Shown piece by piece: positions 1 to 7,483 of a stretch of DNA of 64,000 nucleotides. Source of the stretch: JAPUDQ01 sp964552765 (GTDB taxonomy: Bacteria > Patescibacteriota > Saccharimonadia > Saccharimonadales > Saccharimonadaceae); assembly GCA_964552765.1 (NCBI GenBank), contig CAZKIA010000001.1, positions 1 through 64,000 of the forward strand. Direction: 5' to 3'. The position numbers were made by a program, and so were the translations under genes. Below the pieces are notes generated by a model. That model ran no database searches. It saw nothing but the letters and a program-made list of their open reading frames with translations, and had not been told where the DNA came from. Within the stretch, counting starts at the first letter, position 1; the number at the start of each line of letters is the position of its first letter.

Positions 1-95
1 AAACGATAGATAATAATTATCGCCAAGATCGTCAGCAAACGCTTTTGCATATCTCGACTCTTCAACGATGCGAAAATGGTTCGCCAGCTCATCAT
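1..95 (-). CDS. secY: Protein translocase subunit SecY, N-terminal fragment
   Basis: The gene runs off the left edge of the window; only about 31 codons are visible. They read M-M-S-W-R-T-I-F and then a K-R-L-L-T-I-L-A-I-I-I-I-Y-R segment. This matches the cytoplasmic N-terminus and start of the first transmembrane helix of SecY, the core channel of the Sec translocon. Its place just after rplO fits the usual spc order. Either of two tandem ATGs (93-95 or 90-92) could be the start; an AAGGG Shine-Dalgarno-like stretch lies about 10 nt upstream. A terminator lies between it and rplO, so it probably has its own promoter. Confidence 0.8.
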   Translation of the reverse strand, partial: MMSWRTIFASLKSRDMQKRLLTILAIIIIYR

Positions 96-125
96 AAAAA
101 ATTTACCCTTGATTACTTACCATCT

Positions 126-135
126 ATTTTAGCAG
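126..135 (-). promoter_or_regulatory. Possible extended -10 promoter for secY
   Basis: On the minus strand TGC-TAAAAT is an extended -10 element about 30 nt before the secY start codon. No good -35 hexamer lies 16-18 bp upstream, so the call is weak. A secY promoter is expected here because rplO is followed by a terminator. Confidence 0.35.
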
Positions 136-192
136 GCTAGACGAGTTATTTATAGGGTGTAATTGTACTTTTTTTGTGCACGTACTTCACAT

Positions 193-223
193 CAAAAATC
201 GCAGGCTGATTGAACCTGCGATT
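193..223 (-). terminator. Rho-independent terminator after rplO
   Basis: A 9-bp perfect stem (arms AATCGCAGG at 197-205 and CCTGCGATT at 215-223) is followed on the minus strand by a run of five T. It ends the long ribosomal protein transcript 20-45 nt after the rplO stop and separates it from secY. Confidence 0.85.
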
Positions 224-241
224 TCTTTGTTGTATCGGAGC

Positions 242-742
242 CTATTTTTCGGCTAGTTTGGCCCGGTGTTCAACCTTTTTCTGACGTTTACTGACAGGAA
301 GAGTTGGTACTGGCATTGCTTCAAATGACCCACCAGATTTCTTGACAGCTTCGCGGACACTTGCGCTTGCTGCCTGCACTTTGATAGTTGCTTTACCAGT
401 GTATTCACCGCGAGCAATCAGCTTGACCGTGTGATACGGTGTCGCAATCAGACCCGCCGCAAAGAGAGCTTGATTATCGATAGTCGCTGCTTTAACATCA
501 TTGAGCTGGTCGACATACAATGTCTGCGCTGGAACACGAAGACTCTTAAAGCCACGGCTTTTAGGAATACGCTGCATCAATGCGCCCTGGCCACCCATAA
601 ATCCATGAGCATGCTTCTTGCCTGTTCGAGCGCCCTGGCCTTTTGTACCGCGGCCAGCAGTTTTACCCTGACCGGCTGCGATGCCACGACCAACACGCTT
701 TTTGGCTTTACTCGAAGAAACTTGTAGTTCGTTGTACTTCAT
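242..742 (-). CDS. rplO: 50S ribosomal protein L15
   Basis: A 166-residue L15, a late-assembling large-subunit protein. The basic glycine-rich N-terminus (VGRGIAAGQGKTAGRG and GQGARTGKKH, residues 17-45) that threads into 23S rRNA is typical. The C-terminal domain is followed by a lysine-rich tail. The ATG overlaps the rpsE stop as TAATG, and a GGAG site lies just upstream, so translation is coupled to rpsE. rpmD (L30), which normally sits between rpsE and rplO, is absent. This is the last gene before the terminator. Confidence 0.97.
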   Translation of the reverse strand: MKYNELQVSSSKAKKRVGRGIAAGQGKTAGRGTKGQGARTGKKHAHGFMGGQGALMQRIPKSRGFKSLRVPAQTLYVDQLNDVKAATIDNQALFAAGLIATPYHTVKLIARGEYTGKATIKVQAASASVREAVKKSGGSFEAMPVPTLPVSKRQKKVEHRAKLAEK

Positions 743-1389
743 TACTTCGTCTCCTTTTTCGTCNNNNNNNNNNCATCCGTCTTAGCGGCTGATACTTTAC
801 TTCCCTCTTCCCTCTTCCCTCTTCCCTCTTGACCAAGCCATTGGTCGCGCGGCACGAGACTCTTGAGTGCTTCAATCGTTGCATACGCAATGTTGACTTT
901 GTTGCTTGAACCAAGTGATTTACTGAGAAGATCAGTGACACCAGTCACGCCGATAATATTACGGACAACGCCACCGGCAATGATACCAGTACCAGGCGCA
1001 GCCGGCTTTAGCAGAACTCGCGCGCCGCTAAGCTTGACTTCGACATCATGTGGGATTGTGCCGTTTTTGACAGGTACGGTAATAAGGTGCTTCTTAGCAA
1101 CGTCGGTAGCTTTTTGGACAGCCACCTGGACATCAGCACCCTTGCTGACACCAACACCGACTTTACCTTTGCGATCACCGACGACAACAAGCGCCTTGAA
1201 TCGGAAGCGGCGACCGCCTTTGACAACACGGGCAACACGATCAATACCGATAACAATTTCTTCAAACGCTTTTTCCTCCCGAGGAGCATTGGCATTAAAA
1301 CGGTCGTTGCGGCGCTGTCCACCGCGAGCGTTGTTGCCGCCACGTGCCGGACGATTTGTATTTGGGGTAGATGTAGTAGTTTCGGCCAT
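742..1389 (-). CDS. rpsE: 30S ribosomal protein S5 with unusual C-terminal tail and assembly gap
   Basis: The S5 core (FEEIVIGIDRVARVVKGGRRF, residues about 42-62, and the GTGIIAGGVVRNIIG loop, about 133-147) is complete. S5 shapes the decoding site and mRNA entry. The protein is about 215 residues because of a Thr/Asn/Arg-rich N-terminal extension of about 40 residues and a tail after VPRDQWLG. The tail is encoded by a 7-bp repeat, TTCCCTC on the plus strand at 801-830. It then crosses a 10-N gap at 764-773, so the reading frame of the last few residues (TKKETK) is uncertain. The family core normally ends near the start of the tail. Confidence 0.95.
   Translation of the reverse strand: MAETTTSTPNTNRPARGGNNARGGQRRNDRFNANAPREEKAFEEIVIGIDRVARVVKGGRRFRFKALVVVGDRKGKVGVGVSKGADVQVAVQKATDVAKKHLITVPVKNGTIPHDVEVKLSGARVLLKPAAPGTGIIAGGVVRNIIGVTGVTDLLSKSLGSSNKVNIAYATIEALKSLVPRDQWLGQEGRGKREEGSKVSAAKTDXXXXTKKETK
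764..773. other. Assembly gap (10 N) inside rpsE
   Basis: Ten Ns act as a placeholder between contigs. The gap lies 28 bp from a 7-bp tandem repeat, a plausible cause of the assembly break. The true length is unknown. Confidence 0.95.
801..830. repeat. 7-bp tandem repeat in the 3' part of rpsE
   Basis: The unit TTCCCTC is repeated just over four times without error. It lies in the S5 C-terminal tail and encodes an Arg/Glu/Gly-rich stretch. As 7 is not a multiple of 3, each copy gained or lost changes the reading frame. This is one of at least six tracts with 7-bp periodicity in the window. Confidence 0.9.
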
Positions 1390-1391
1390 GA

Positions 1392-1748
1392 TTAGAACTC
1401 CAATCCTTCGTTACGTGCAGCATCAGCTAGGCTCTTGAGACGACCGGCGTATTGGCGACCGTTGCGGTCAAAAACGACGCTTGTAATTTTTTTCTTAGCG
1501 GCTTTCTTTGCGATATCAGCTCCGACAACTGCGGCGCGTTCCGTCATGGTACCCTTGGCGGCTTTGTTGCCAACTGTTGTGGCTGCAGCCAGCGTGGTAC
1601 CAGCAACGTCATCGATAAGCTGAGCAGAAATATGTAGGTTACTGATCGTCACGGTCAGACGTGGACGGTCAGCTGTACCACTCACCTTTGCTCGAATGCG
1701 GTTTTGGCGCAGTTTCTGAGCAAGTAGTTTTTTGGTCAAATGTTTCAT
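1392..1748 (-). CDS. rplR: 50S ribosomal protein L18
   Basis: A 118-residue L18, the 5S rRNA-binding protein of the central protuberance. The N-terminus (KKLLAQKLRQNRIRAKVSG) and the end (DRNGRQYAGRLKSLADAARNEGLEF) are standard. It sits two bases from rpsE and one base from rplF and is transcribed as part of the operon. No unusual residues were seen. Confidence 0.97.
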   Translation of the reverse strand: MKHLTKKLLAQKLRQNRIRAKVSGTADRPRLTVTISNLHISAQLIDDVAGTTLAAATTVGNKAAKGTMTERAAVVGADIAKKAAKKKITSVVFDRNGRQYAGRLKSLADAARNEGLEF

Positions 1749-1749
1749 A

Positions 1750-2283
1750 CTATTTACCCGTCTTTCCTGCTTTACGCAATATTACTTCATCGGCATATTT
1801 GATACCCTTGCCCTTGTATGGTTCGGGCTTCTTCAATGCGCGGATCTCTGCTGCGACCTGACCGACATGCTGTTTGCTAATGCCGCTAACTGTGATCTCC
1901 ATCTTGTTCGTGGTGATCTGTACACCTTCAGGCGTCTTGTATTTTACTGGGTGGCTAAAGCCAAGGCTCATTTCGAGGTCGTTGCCACTCATGCCAACAC
2001 GAAAACCGACGCCATTTACTTCGAGTTTCTTCTCGAATCCTTTGGTGACACCTGTCACCATGTTGTTAATAAGCGTGCGCATCAGGCCGTGCTGAGCACG
2101 TGCTTCGCGACTGTCGTCTTTAGGCAAGACAGTAAGGATACCGTCCTTGATCTCAACATTGACCGCTGGCGTCACAAACTGCTTTAGTGTGCCCTTTGGG
2201 CCCACAACAGTCACATCACCAGAGTCAACCGTGATTGTCACACCGGACGGAATCTCAATTGGTAGTTTTCCGATTCGACTCAT
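1750..2283 (-). CDS. rplF: 50S ribosomal protein L6
   Basis: A 177-residue L6 with the standard start MSRIGKLPIEIPSGV and the C-terminal KKPEPYKGKGIKY signature. It binds 23S rRNA near the sarcin-ricin loop. Its start is odd. No Shine-Dalgarno lies next to the ATG, and the only good one (AGAAAGGAG, 2361-2369) is about 78 nt upstream. The two are separated by a degenerate repeat with 7-bp periodicity. Translation may rely on the repeat RNA folding so that the site is brought near the start codon. Confidence 0.97.
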   Translation of the reverse strand: MSRIGKLPIEIPSGVTITVDSGDVTVVGPKGTLKQFVTPAVNVEIKDGILTVLPKDDSREARAQHGLMRTLINNMVTGVTKGFEKKLEVNGVGFRVGMSGNDLEMSLGFSHPVKYKTPEGVQITTNKMEITVSGISKQHVGQVAAEIRALKKPEPYKGKGIKYADEVILRKAGKTGK

Positions 2284-2285
2284 AA

Positions 2286-2420
2286 TTGAGTTAGAATGTA
2301 GATTCTTGATGCTAGATTTTAGAGAATATCTCTCGAATCTTTAGTTGAATCTATATTCAATCTCCTTTCTTAATTATTATGATTATTCTAGAATCTAGTA
2401 TCTAACGTCTAGAATCTAAT
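2286..2420. repeat. Degenerate heptad repeat spacer between rpsH and rplF
   Basis: This AT-rich spacer breaks into 7-bp words such as CTAGATT, CTAGAAT, CTAGTAT and CTAACGT on the plus strand. It contains both TAGATT and AATCTA orientations, so it can fold back on itself. Two blocks (2286-2360 and 2380-2420) flank a Shine-Dalgarno-like AGAAAGGAG. It is the longest gap inside the otherwise tightly packed ribosomal operon. Confidence 0.7.
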
Positions 2421-2822
2421 TTAATATACCTTACAAATTAACTCGCCACCCAGTTTTGAACGGCGGGCTTCGTTGTCGGTCATGATACCCTTGCTGGTAC
2501 TGACGAGCATGATGCCACGGCCACTTTTGACGCGGGGGATTTCTTTGGCGCTACTGTATACGCGACGACCTGGGGTACTGACACGCTGGATCTCAGTGAT
2601 CGTAGCATTAGTCCCAGCTTCATTGATAGTGATCACCAATGTGTCACGTGGTGTACCTTTTTCGGTTTCTACACGGGTGAGGTAACCAGATTTCTTCAGC
2701 TGGTTTGCCACCGACAGTTTAACGCTGCTGCTTGGCAAGCGAACTTCATTTTTACCGGCCGCAATTGCATTGCGGATACGGGTGAGCATGTCTGCTATTG
2801 GATCTGTAGAAAGTAATGCCAT
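2421..2822 (-). CDS. rpsH: 30S ribosomal protein S8
   Basis: A 133-residue S8 with the usual start (DPIADMLTRIRNA) and the C-terminal signature VSTSKGIMTDNEARRSKLGGELICKVY. It binds helix 21 of 16S rRNA, organises the platform, and in E. coli is the translational repressor of the spc operon. It follows rpsN by one base and has no strong SD, so translation is probably coupled to rpsN. A repeat-filled spacer of 137 bp follows it. Confidence 0.97.
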   Translation of the reverse strand: MALLSTDPIADMLTRIRNAIAAGKNEVRLPSSSVKLSVANQLKKSGYLTRVETEKGTPRDTLVITINEAGTNATITEIQRVSTPGRRVYSSAKEIPRVKSGRGIMLVSTSKGIMTDNEARRSKLGGELICKVY

Positions 2823-2823
2823 A

Positions 2824-3093
2824 TTACCAACTCGCTTTCGTTACACCAGGGATTTCTCCCTTGCTTGCTCGTTCACGGAACTCGATACGACTGACACCAA
2901 ATCGGCGCATGTACGCATGGGGGCGTCCTGTTACCTGGCAACGGTTTTTCCAGCGAGTGGGGCTTGAGTTGCGCGGTAGCTTTGCCAGACCCTCTTGGTC
3001 GCCAGCAGCGCGGAGTTCAGCGCGTTTGGCGGCCGTACGAGTGATCATTTTTTGACGTTTGAGGTCGCGAGCGATCATTGATTTCTTAGCCAT
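2824..3093 (-). CDS. rpsN: 30S ribosomal protein S14, zinc-free (C-minus) form
   Basis: An 89-residue S14 whose end reads NRCQVTGRPHAYMRRFGVSRIEFRERASKGEIPGVTKASW. The two CxxC pairs of the zinc-binding form are absent; a single Cys remains. It is therefore the C-minus paralogue, assembled in the 30S head without zinc. It lies between rplE and rpsH as usual and starts on the last base of the rplE stop. The zinc-free form agrees with the loss of the zinc sites in RpoC. Confidence 0.96.
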   Translation of the reverse strand: MAKKSMIARDLKRQKMITRTAAKRAELRAAGDQEGLAKLPRNSSPTRWKNRCQVTGRPHAYMRRFGVSRIEFRERASKGEIPGVTKASW

Positions 3094-3683
3094 TAGCGTC
3101 GATCTCCTTTCTCGAATGGCACACCGAATTTCTCGAGAAGTGCCCGACTATTAGCTGCGTTACTTGGTTGAATCACAAAGGTAATCTGAAGGCCGTGCAG
3201 TACTTGGGTGTCTTCAAATGTTAATTCAGGAAAGACAGACTGCTCGACAAGACCGAGGTTATAGTTGCCTCGACGGTCAAACCCCTTGGCACTGACACCG
3301 TGAAAGTCACGGATACGTGGCATAGCGATATTAACCAGACGGTCAAGGAACTCATACATACGAGCCCCACGGAGCGTTACACTGACACCGACACGGTTCA
3401 TTCCAGCACGGATTTTAAATGATGCGATTGATTTCTTGGCCATACGGTCAATTGGCTGCTGGCCCGTGATCTTTGCAAGCGTGGTAACAACCAGCTCGTG
3501 ATGACGCTTGTCGTCTTTGTGCTTACCGATACCGACACTCACGACAATCTTTTGCAGTTTAGGGACTTCATGCATGTTTGCAAGGCCCAGTTCCTTCTTC
3601 AGCTCAGCCGCATAGGTACTCTTGTAGAGCGCCTTAAGACGTGGGGAGTCTGTAGTCACTGCTATAGTTTTCTTATCAGCCAT
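3093..3683 (-). CDS. rplE: 50S ribosomal protein L5
   Basis: A 196-residue L5, a 5S rRNA-binding protein of the central protuberance. The start is the ATG at 3681-3683 (MADKKTIAVTTDSPRLKALY), one base after the rplX stop; an in-frame extension upstream lies within rplX and is not used. The core motifs are the block VPKLQKIVVSVGIGKHKDD and RGARMYEFLDRLVNIAMPRIRDF. The C-terminal QPSNAANSRALLEKFGVPF is normal. Confidence 0.96.
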   Translation of the reverse strand: MADKKTIAVTTDSPRLKALYKSTYAAELKKELGLANMHEVPKLQKIVVSVGIGKHKDDKRHHELVVTTLAKITGQQPIDRMAKKSIASFKIRAGMNRVGVSVTLRGARMYEFLDRLVNIAMPRIRDFHGVSAKGFDRRGNYNLGLVEQSVFPELTFEDTQVLHGLQITFVIQPSNAANSRALLEKFGVPFEKGDRR

Positions 3684-3684
3684 A

Positions 3685-4032
3685 TTAGATCTCCTTTCCA
3701 GTCTTTTTAGCGATACGAGTTTTCTTACCGGTCTTATCGATTGTGTAGCCAAGACGGCTCGTAGTTGATTTCTTTTCATCGTGCACAAGTGCTACTTTGC
3801 CGGCTGAAAGTCCGATATGGATTTCTTTTGTGCCACCTCGTGGGTTGAGCTGACTAGGCTTGATGTGGCGCTTTACGACACCAATACCATCGACAAAAAC
3901 CTTTTGATCAACGGCACTTGTGCGAACCACTTTGCCAGTCTTGCCTTTGTGACTACCCATAATGACTTTTACGAGATCACCCTTGCGGACTCGTAGCTTC
4001 TTCATCGTTTTCACTTCATTTTTACTTCGCAT
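3685..4032 (-). CDS. rplX: 50S ribosomal protein L24
   Basis: A 115-residue L24, an assembly-initiating protein, with a KOW motif (VRKGDLVKVIMGSHKGKTGKVV). The first ATG overlaps the rplN stop as TAATG and is preceded by GGAGG at the right distance, so it is preferred over an internal ATG nine codons later that would give the classic MKKLRVRKGD start. The C-terminal tail is lysine-rich. Confidence 0.95.
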   Translation of the reverse strand: MRSKNEVKTMKKLRVRKGDLVKVIMGSHKGKTGKVVRTSAVDQKVFVDGIGVVKRHIKPSQLNPRGGTKEIHIGLSAGKVALVHDEKKSTTSRLGYTIDKTGKKTRIAKKTGKEI

Positions 4033-4400
4033 TATAGTACCTCCGGCGCAAGGCTAATGATCTTCATGTAGCCCATGTCGCGTAGTTCACGAGGTACCGG
4101 GCCAAAGACACGAGTAGCACGTGGATTCTTATCATCATTGATAACAACAGCGGCGTTTTCATCAAAGCAGATAGTGCTACCGTCGCGGCGTTTGATCTTG
4201 TCAGTAGTGCGGACAACGACGGCACGAACAACAGATTTCTTTTTGACGTTACCAGTTGGACTCGCTTCTTTGACGCTGGCGACGATGATATCGCCAACAC
4301 GAGCGTAGCGACGGCGTGTACCGCCAAGTACGCGAATACAGAGAAGTGATTTTGCCCCACTGTTGTCAGCAACTTTAAGGCGTGACTCTTGTTGGATCAT
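4032..4400 (-). CDS. rplN: 50S ribosomal protein L14
   Basis: A 122-residue L14 with the family start MIQQESRLKVADNSGAKSLLCIRVLGG. The NDDKNPRATRVFGPVPRELRDMGYMKIISLAPEVL end is near-invariant. L14 lies at the subunit interface, contacts 16S helix 14, and is the docking site of the silencing factor RsfS. The start overlaps the rpsQ stop as ATGA. Confidence 0.98.
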   Translation of the reverse strand: MIQQESRLKVADNSGAKSLLCIRVLGGTRRRYARVGDIIVASVKEASPTGNVKKKSVVRAVVVRTTDKIKRRDGSTICFDENAAVVINDDKNPRATRVFGPVPRELRDMGYMKIISLAPEVL

Positions 4401-4720
4401 GACTCCTCCTCGCTCGGCTTTTCAGCCTTGGACTGCGTAACCTCGACAACAGCATCTTCGTCTTTGACTTCAATATCGCCATGACCAGTCTCAATGATTC
4501 GTTCGAGCTTCCAACTTTTGGTCTTGCTCATAGGACGGCACTCTGAGATCTCTACACGATCACCTTTTTTGGCTTCATTTTTCTCATCATGCGCCGAATA
4601 TTTGCGCGTGACTGAATACTGCTTGCCATAAATCGGATGGGTCTCGCGACTCGTAACGCTGATGACAATAGTCTTATCAGCGAGATCGCTTGCGACAATC
4701 CCTGTAATTTTCTTAGGCAT
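4397..4720 (-). CDS. rpsQ: 30S ribosomal protein S17
   Basis: A 107-residue S17, a primary 16S rRNA-binding protein with an OB fold. The core (ITGIVASDLADKTIVISVTSRETHPIYGK and DRVEISECRPMSKTKSW) is typical. An acidic tail of about 25 residues (EVKDEDAVVEVTQSKAEKPSEEES) makes it longer than the usual 80-90 residues. It overlaps rpmC and rplN by one to four bases, so translation is coupled. Confidence 0.96.
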   Translation of the reverse strand: MPKKITGIVASDLADKTIVISVTSRETHPIYGKQYSVTRKYSAHDEKNEAKKGDRVEISECRPMSKTKSWKLERIIETGHGDIEVKDEDAVVEVTQSKAEKPSEEES

Positions 4721-4917
4721 TATAGATTCTCCTTCTTCTGAGCATTGATCGCGGTTAGCGTGCGAGCGATTTCTTTACGAGTCGATGCAATAACGCGCGG
4801 ATTCGGCAATTCGTTACCGGCAAGGCTACGGCGCGCATCACTCAAATCTTGGCGGAGCTGAGCCAGTGTGGCTTGCAGGTCTTTTTCAGTTGGTTCGGTC
4901 GTTTTCTTGGTAGCCAT
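4720..4917 (-). CDS. rpmC: 50S ribosomal protein L29
   Basis: A 65-residue L29, a two-helix protein near the exit tunnel and part of the site where trigger factor binds. The LRQDLSDARRSLAGNELPNPRVIASTRKEIARTLTAI segment is the family signature. The N-terminus carries a short Lys/Thr-rich extension. It lies between rplP and rpsQ in the standard order. Confidence 0.94.
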   Translation of the reverse strand: MATKKTTEPTEKDLQATLAQLRQDLSDARRSLAGNELPNPRVIASTRKEIARTLTAINAQKKENL

Positions 4918-4918
4918 A

Positions 4919-5332
4919 CTAGAACTCCTCTCTGCTTACAAAGCGTGTTTTAACTGGTAATTTGTGGCTCGCCAGGCGCATTGCCTCTCGGGCTGTTTCT
5001 TCACTGACACCCTTCATCTCAAACATCACCGTACCAGTCTTGACTTTGGCGACGAAAAACTCAGGGTTTCCTTTACCGCTCCCCATCTTGACATCCTGTG
5101 GCTTGCGCGTGACAGGTGTGTGAGGGAAAATACGGATCCAAATCTTACCACCACGTTTGATGTAACGAGTCATGGCTTGACGAGCAGATTCAATCTGACG
5201 GCTCGTGATGCGCTCGTTAGTGAGGCTCTGTAGGCCGTAATCACCAAAAGCAATGTAGTGGCCAGCTGTCGCAACACCATCGTTTTTACCCTTGCGGACT
5301 TTACGATACTTGGTTTTCTTTGGCAGTAGCAT
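4919..5332 (-). CDS. rplP: 50S ribosomal protein L16
   Basis: A 137-residue L16, which sits near the A-site tRNA elbow and helps complete the peptidyl transferase centre. The start MLLPKKTKYRKVRKG and the RGGKIWIRIFPHTPVTRKPQDVKMGSGKG block are diagnostic. The start overlaps the rpsC stop as TAATG. The PVKTRFVSREEF end is complete. Confidence 0.97.
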   Translation of the reverse strand: MLLPKKTKYRKVRKGKNDGVATAGHYIAFGDYGLQSLTNERITSRQIESARQAMTRYIKRGGKIWIRIFPHTPVTRKPQDVKMGSGKGNPEFFVAKVKTGTVMFEMKGVSEETAREAMRLASHKLPVKTRFVSREEF

Positions 5333-5970
5333 TAGCGTCCACTCCTTTCACCCTTGTAGATCCATACCTTGACGCCGATGACACCAGCACCTGGCTGTTG
5401 AGCACGGGCACAGTGATAATCGATATCAGCACGTAGTGTGTGCAGCGGTACACTCCCAAGGATAATTTTTTCGCGACGGCTCATCTCAGCACCGTTGAGA
5501 CGCCCAGCAACCTCGATACGGATACCTTTAGCACCGGCGTTCATGGTGTTTTGCGCTGACATCTTAGTGGCGCGACGGAAGTTGATACGGCGTTCAAGTT
5601 GTCGGGCAATGTTCTCAGCAACAATCTTAGCTGCAAGCTCTGGGCGCTTGACCTCTTCGATATTGACCCGAACGGTTGTGCCCATAATCTTTTCGATCTC
5701 CGCCTTGAGCTCGGCGACACCTGAACCACCACGACCAATCACTACACCAGCTTTTGCGGTGTGAATCGTAACGGTCGTCATGTTGGCTGATCGTTCAATA
5801 TCGATACTGTTGATAACAGCACGAGTTTCAAATCTCTTTTCAATCGCGCGTCGGACACGGATGTCCTGACCAAGCCAATTAGCAAAATCGCGTTTACCGG
5901 CAAACCATTTGCTTCGCCAGTTTTTACTGACCTGGAGGCGCATAGAAATTGGGTTGACTTTTTGTCCCAT
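5332..5970 (-). CDS. rpsC: 30S ribosomal protein S3
   Basis: A 212-residue S3 lining the mRNA entry channel. The start MGQKVNPISMRLQVSKNWRSKWFA is typical. A KH domain carries the GRGGSGVAELK loop (residues about 78-88). The C-terminal domain contains RLNGAEMSRREKIILGSVPLHTLRADIDY. There is no long C-terminal extension. It starts on the last base of the rplV stop region and is followed directly by rplP. Confidence 0.97.
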   Translation of the reverse strand: MGQKVNPISMRLQVSKNWRSKWFAGKRDFANWLGQDIRVRRAIEKRFETRAVINSIDIERSANMTTVTIHTAKAGVVIGRGGSGVAELKAEIEKIMGTTVRVNIEEVKRPELAAKIVAENIARQLERRINFRRATKMSAQNTMNAGAKGIRIEVAGRLNGAEMSRREKIILGSVPLHTLRADIDYHCARAQQPGAGVIGVKVWIYKGERSGR

Positions 5971-6374
5971 TATTTGCTCTCCTTCTTATCGGTTTTGGCC
6001 GCAGATTTCGCTGGGGCTGCTTTAATTTTCTTCTCGCCCGTCACGACAACCATGACGTGGCTTGATTTCTTCTGGTATGGTTTAGCGCGACCCATTGCAC
6101 CAGCGCGGTAACGCTTCATGCGGGGGCCGGCTGTAACCGTAATTGACTCAATACGGAGTGTTTTTTCATCAAGTCCGTCGTTGTTAAAGGCGTTTGCTTT
6201 GGCGCTACTCACGGCCTTGGCAACAACTTTGGCGGCACGACGTGGTGTGTGCTCAAGTATAACGAGCGCATCAGCCACTGTACGTCCACGAACAAGACTG
6301 GCGACTTCGCTGAGCTTGCGCGGTGTCTGGTCAACGCCACGGATGTAGGCTTTGGTAAGGAGGACATCAGCCAT
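5970..6374 (-). CDS. rplV: 50S ribosomal protein L22
   Basis: A 134-residue L22, whose beta-hairpin lines the exit tunnel and forms part of the macrolide-sensitive constriction. The LVRGRTVADALVILEHTPRRAAKVVAKAV helix and the RAGAMGRAKPYQKKSSHVMVVV hairpin are clear. A Lys/Ala-rich tail of about 20 residues follows the fold. It overlaps rpsS and rpsC by one base each. Confidence 0.97.
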   Translation of the reverse strand: MADVLLTKAYIRGVDQTPRKLSEVASLVRGRTVADALVILEHTPRRAAKVVAKAVSSAKANAFNNDGLDEKTLRIESITVTAGPRMKRYRAGAMGRAKPYQKKSSHVMVVVTGEKKIKAAPAKSAAKTDKKESK

Positions 6375-6640
6375 TACTTCTTGTCCTTTCCACCGTGTCG
6401 ACGGAATTTACGAGTTGGACTGAACTCACCGAGCTTGTGACCAACCATATTTTCACTGACATACACTGGTACGTGAACCTTACCGTTATGTACGGCAATA
6501 GTGCGGCCTACCATGTCTGGACTGATCGTGCTAGCACGAGCCCATGTCTTGATAACTGTCCTGTCATCGCTCCCGAGCGCCGCCACTTTCTTCGCGAGCT
6601 TGAAGTCGACGTAGGGGCCTTTTTTGAGTGATCGACTCAT
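6374..6640 (-). CDS. rpsS: 30S ribosomal protein S19
   Basis: An 88-residue S19 of the 30S head that contacts S13 and tRNA. MSRSLKKGPYVDFKLAKKV and the VHNGKVHVPVYVSENMVGHKLGEFSPTRKFRRHG block are near-invariant in the family. It follows rplB after three bases. Confidence 0.97.
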   Translation of the reverse strand: MSRSLKKGPYVDFKLAKKVAALGSDDRTVIKTWARASTISPDMVGRTIAVHNGKVHVPVYVSENMVGHKLGEFSPTRKFRRHGGKDKK

Positions 6641-6643
6641 ATC

Positions 6644-7483
6644 TTACCTCTTCCTCTTCGCCTCATGGCGTGATCTTACAATTGCTTTGTCGGTTGATTT
6701 GCGGCGACGAGTACGATAGCCAAGCGTTAGCTGACCCCAAGGAGTCCGCGGCGCTTTACCAGTACCATGTGCACCACCATCACCACCACCGTGCGGGTGA
6801 TCAACAGCGTTCATAACAACACCACGAACTGATGGACGGAAGCCCATGCGACGCTTGCGACCAGCTGAGCCGATCTTGACGTTTTGGTGCTGCTCGTTAC
6901 CGACAATACCGAGGTGAGCCATGCATTCAAGGCGGAAACGACGAACTTCGCCGCTTGGCATACGCACCTGAGCGTAATTACCTTCTTTGGCCATTAACTG
7001 GGCTTTAGTACCAGCGGCACGAACCATTTGGCCGCCTTTGCCAGGTGCAATCTCGATACCATAAATCTGTGAACCAACAGGAATGTTTGCTAGTGGCAGG
7101 CGGTTGCCTGTTTCGACTGAGGCTTTCTCGCCAGATTCAATCTTTGTACCAACTTTCATGTCACGACTGGCGAGGATATAGTGATACACACCCTTCTGAT
7201 CTTTGATACGAGCAATACGCGCTGAGCGGTTTGGGTCGTACTCGATCTCTTCAACCGTCGCAGTAAGTCCTGCAGCAAGCTGGTGATTCATGAGGCGGTA
7301 CATACGGCGTACGCCACCACCACGGTGACGAGTCGTGATACGACCTTGATTGTTGCGACCAGCGGTTGATTTCTTGATACGAACAAGGCTCTTGAGTGGC
7401 TTCTTTGTCGTAATATCTGAGAAGTCTTGGCTTGTCATACCACGGCGGCCGTTGGTCGTTGGGTTATATGCTTTGATGGCCAT
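6644..7483 (-). CDS. rplB: 50S ribosomal protein L2
   Basis: A 279-residue L2, needed for subunit association and peptidyl transferase activity. The C-terminal block with NAVDHPHGGGDGGAHGTG carries the conserved histidine region. The N-terminal GRNNQGRITTRHRGGG is also standard. It overlaps the rplW stop by one base (TAATG). Confidence 0.98.
   Translation of the reverse strand: MAIKAYNPTTNGRRGMTSQDFSDITTKKPLKSLVRIKKSTAGRNNQGRITTRHRGGGVRRMYRLMNHQLAAGLTATVEEIEYDPNRSARIARIKDQKGVYHYILASRDMKVGTKIESGEKASVETGNRLPLANIPVGSQIYGIEIAPGKGGQMVRAAGTKAQLMAKEGNYAQVRMPSGEVRRFRLECMAHLGIVGNEQHQNVKIGSAGRKRRMGFRPSVRGVVMNAVDHPHGGGDGGAHGTGKAPRTPWGQLTLGYRTRRRKSTDKAIVRSRHEAKRKR

Noticed and set aside
863..1438. A 191-codon open frame on the plus strand opposite rpsE
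   Set aside because: It is the antisense shadow of rpsE, whose protein is clearly conserved. The translation is Leu/Ser/Thr-rich and matches nothing.
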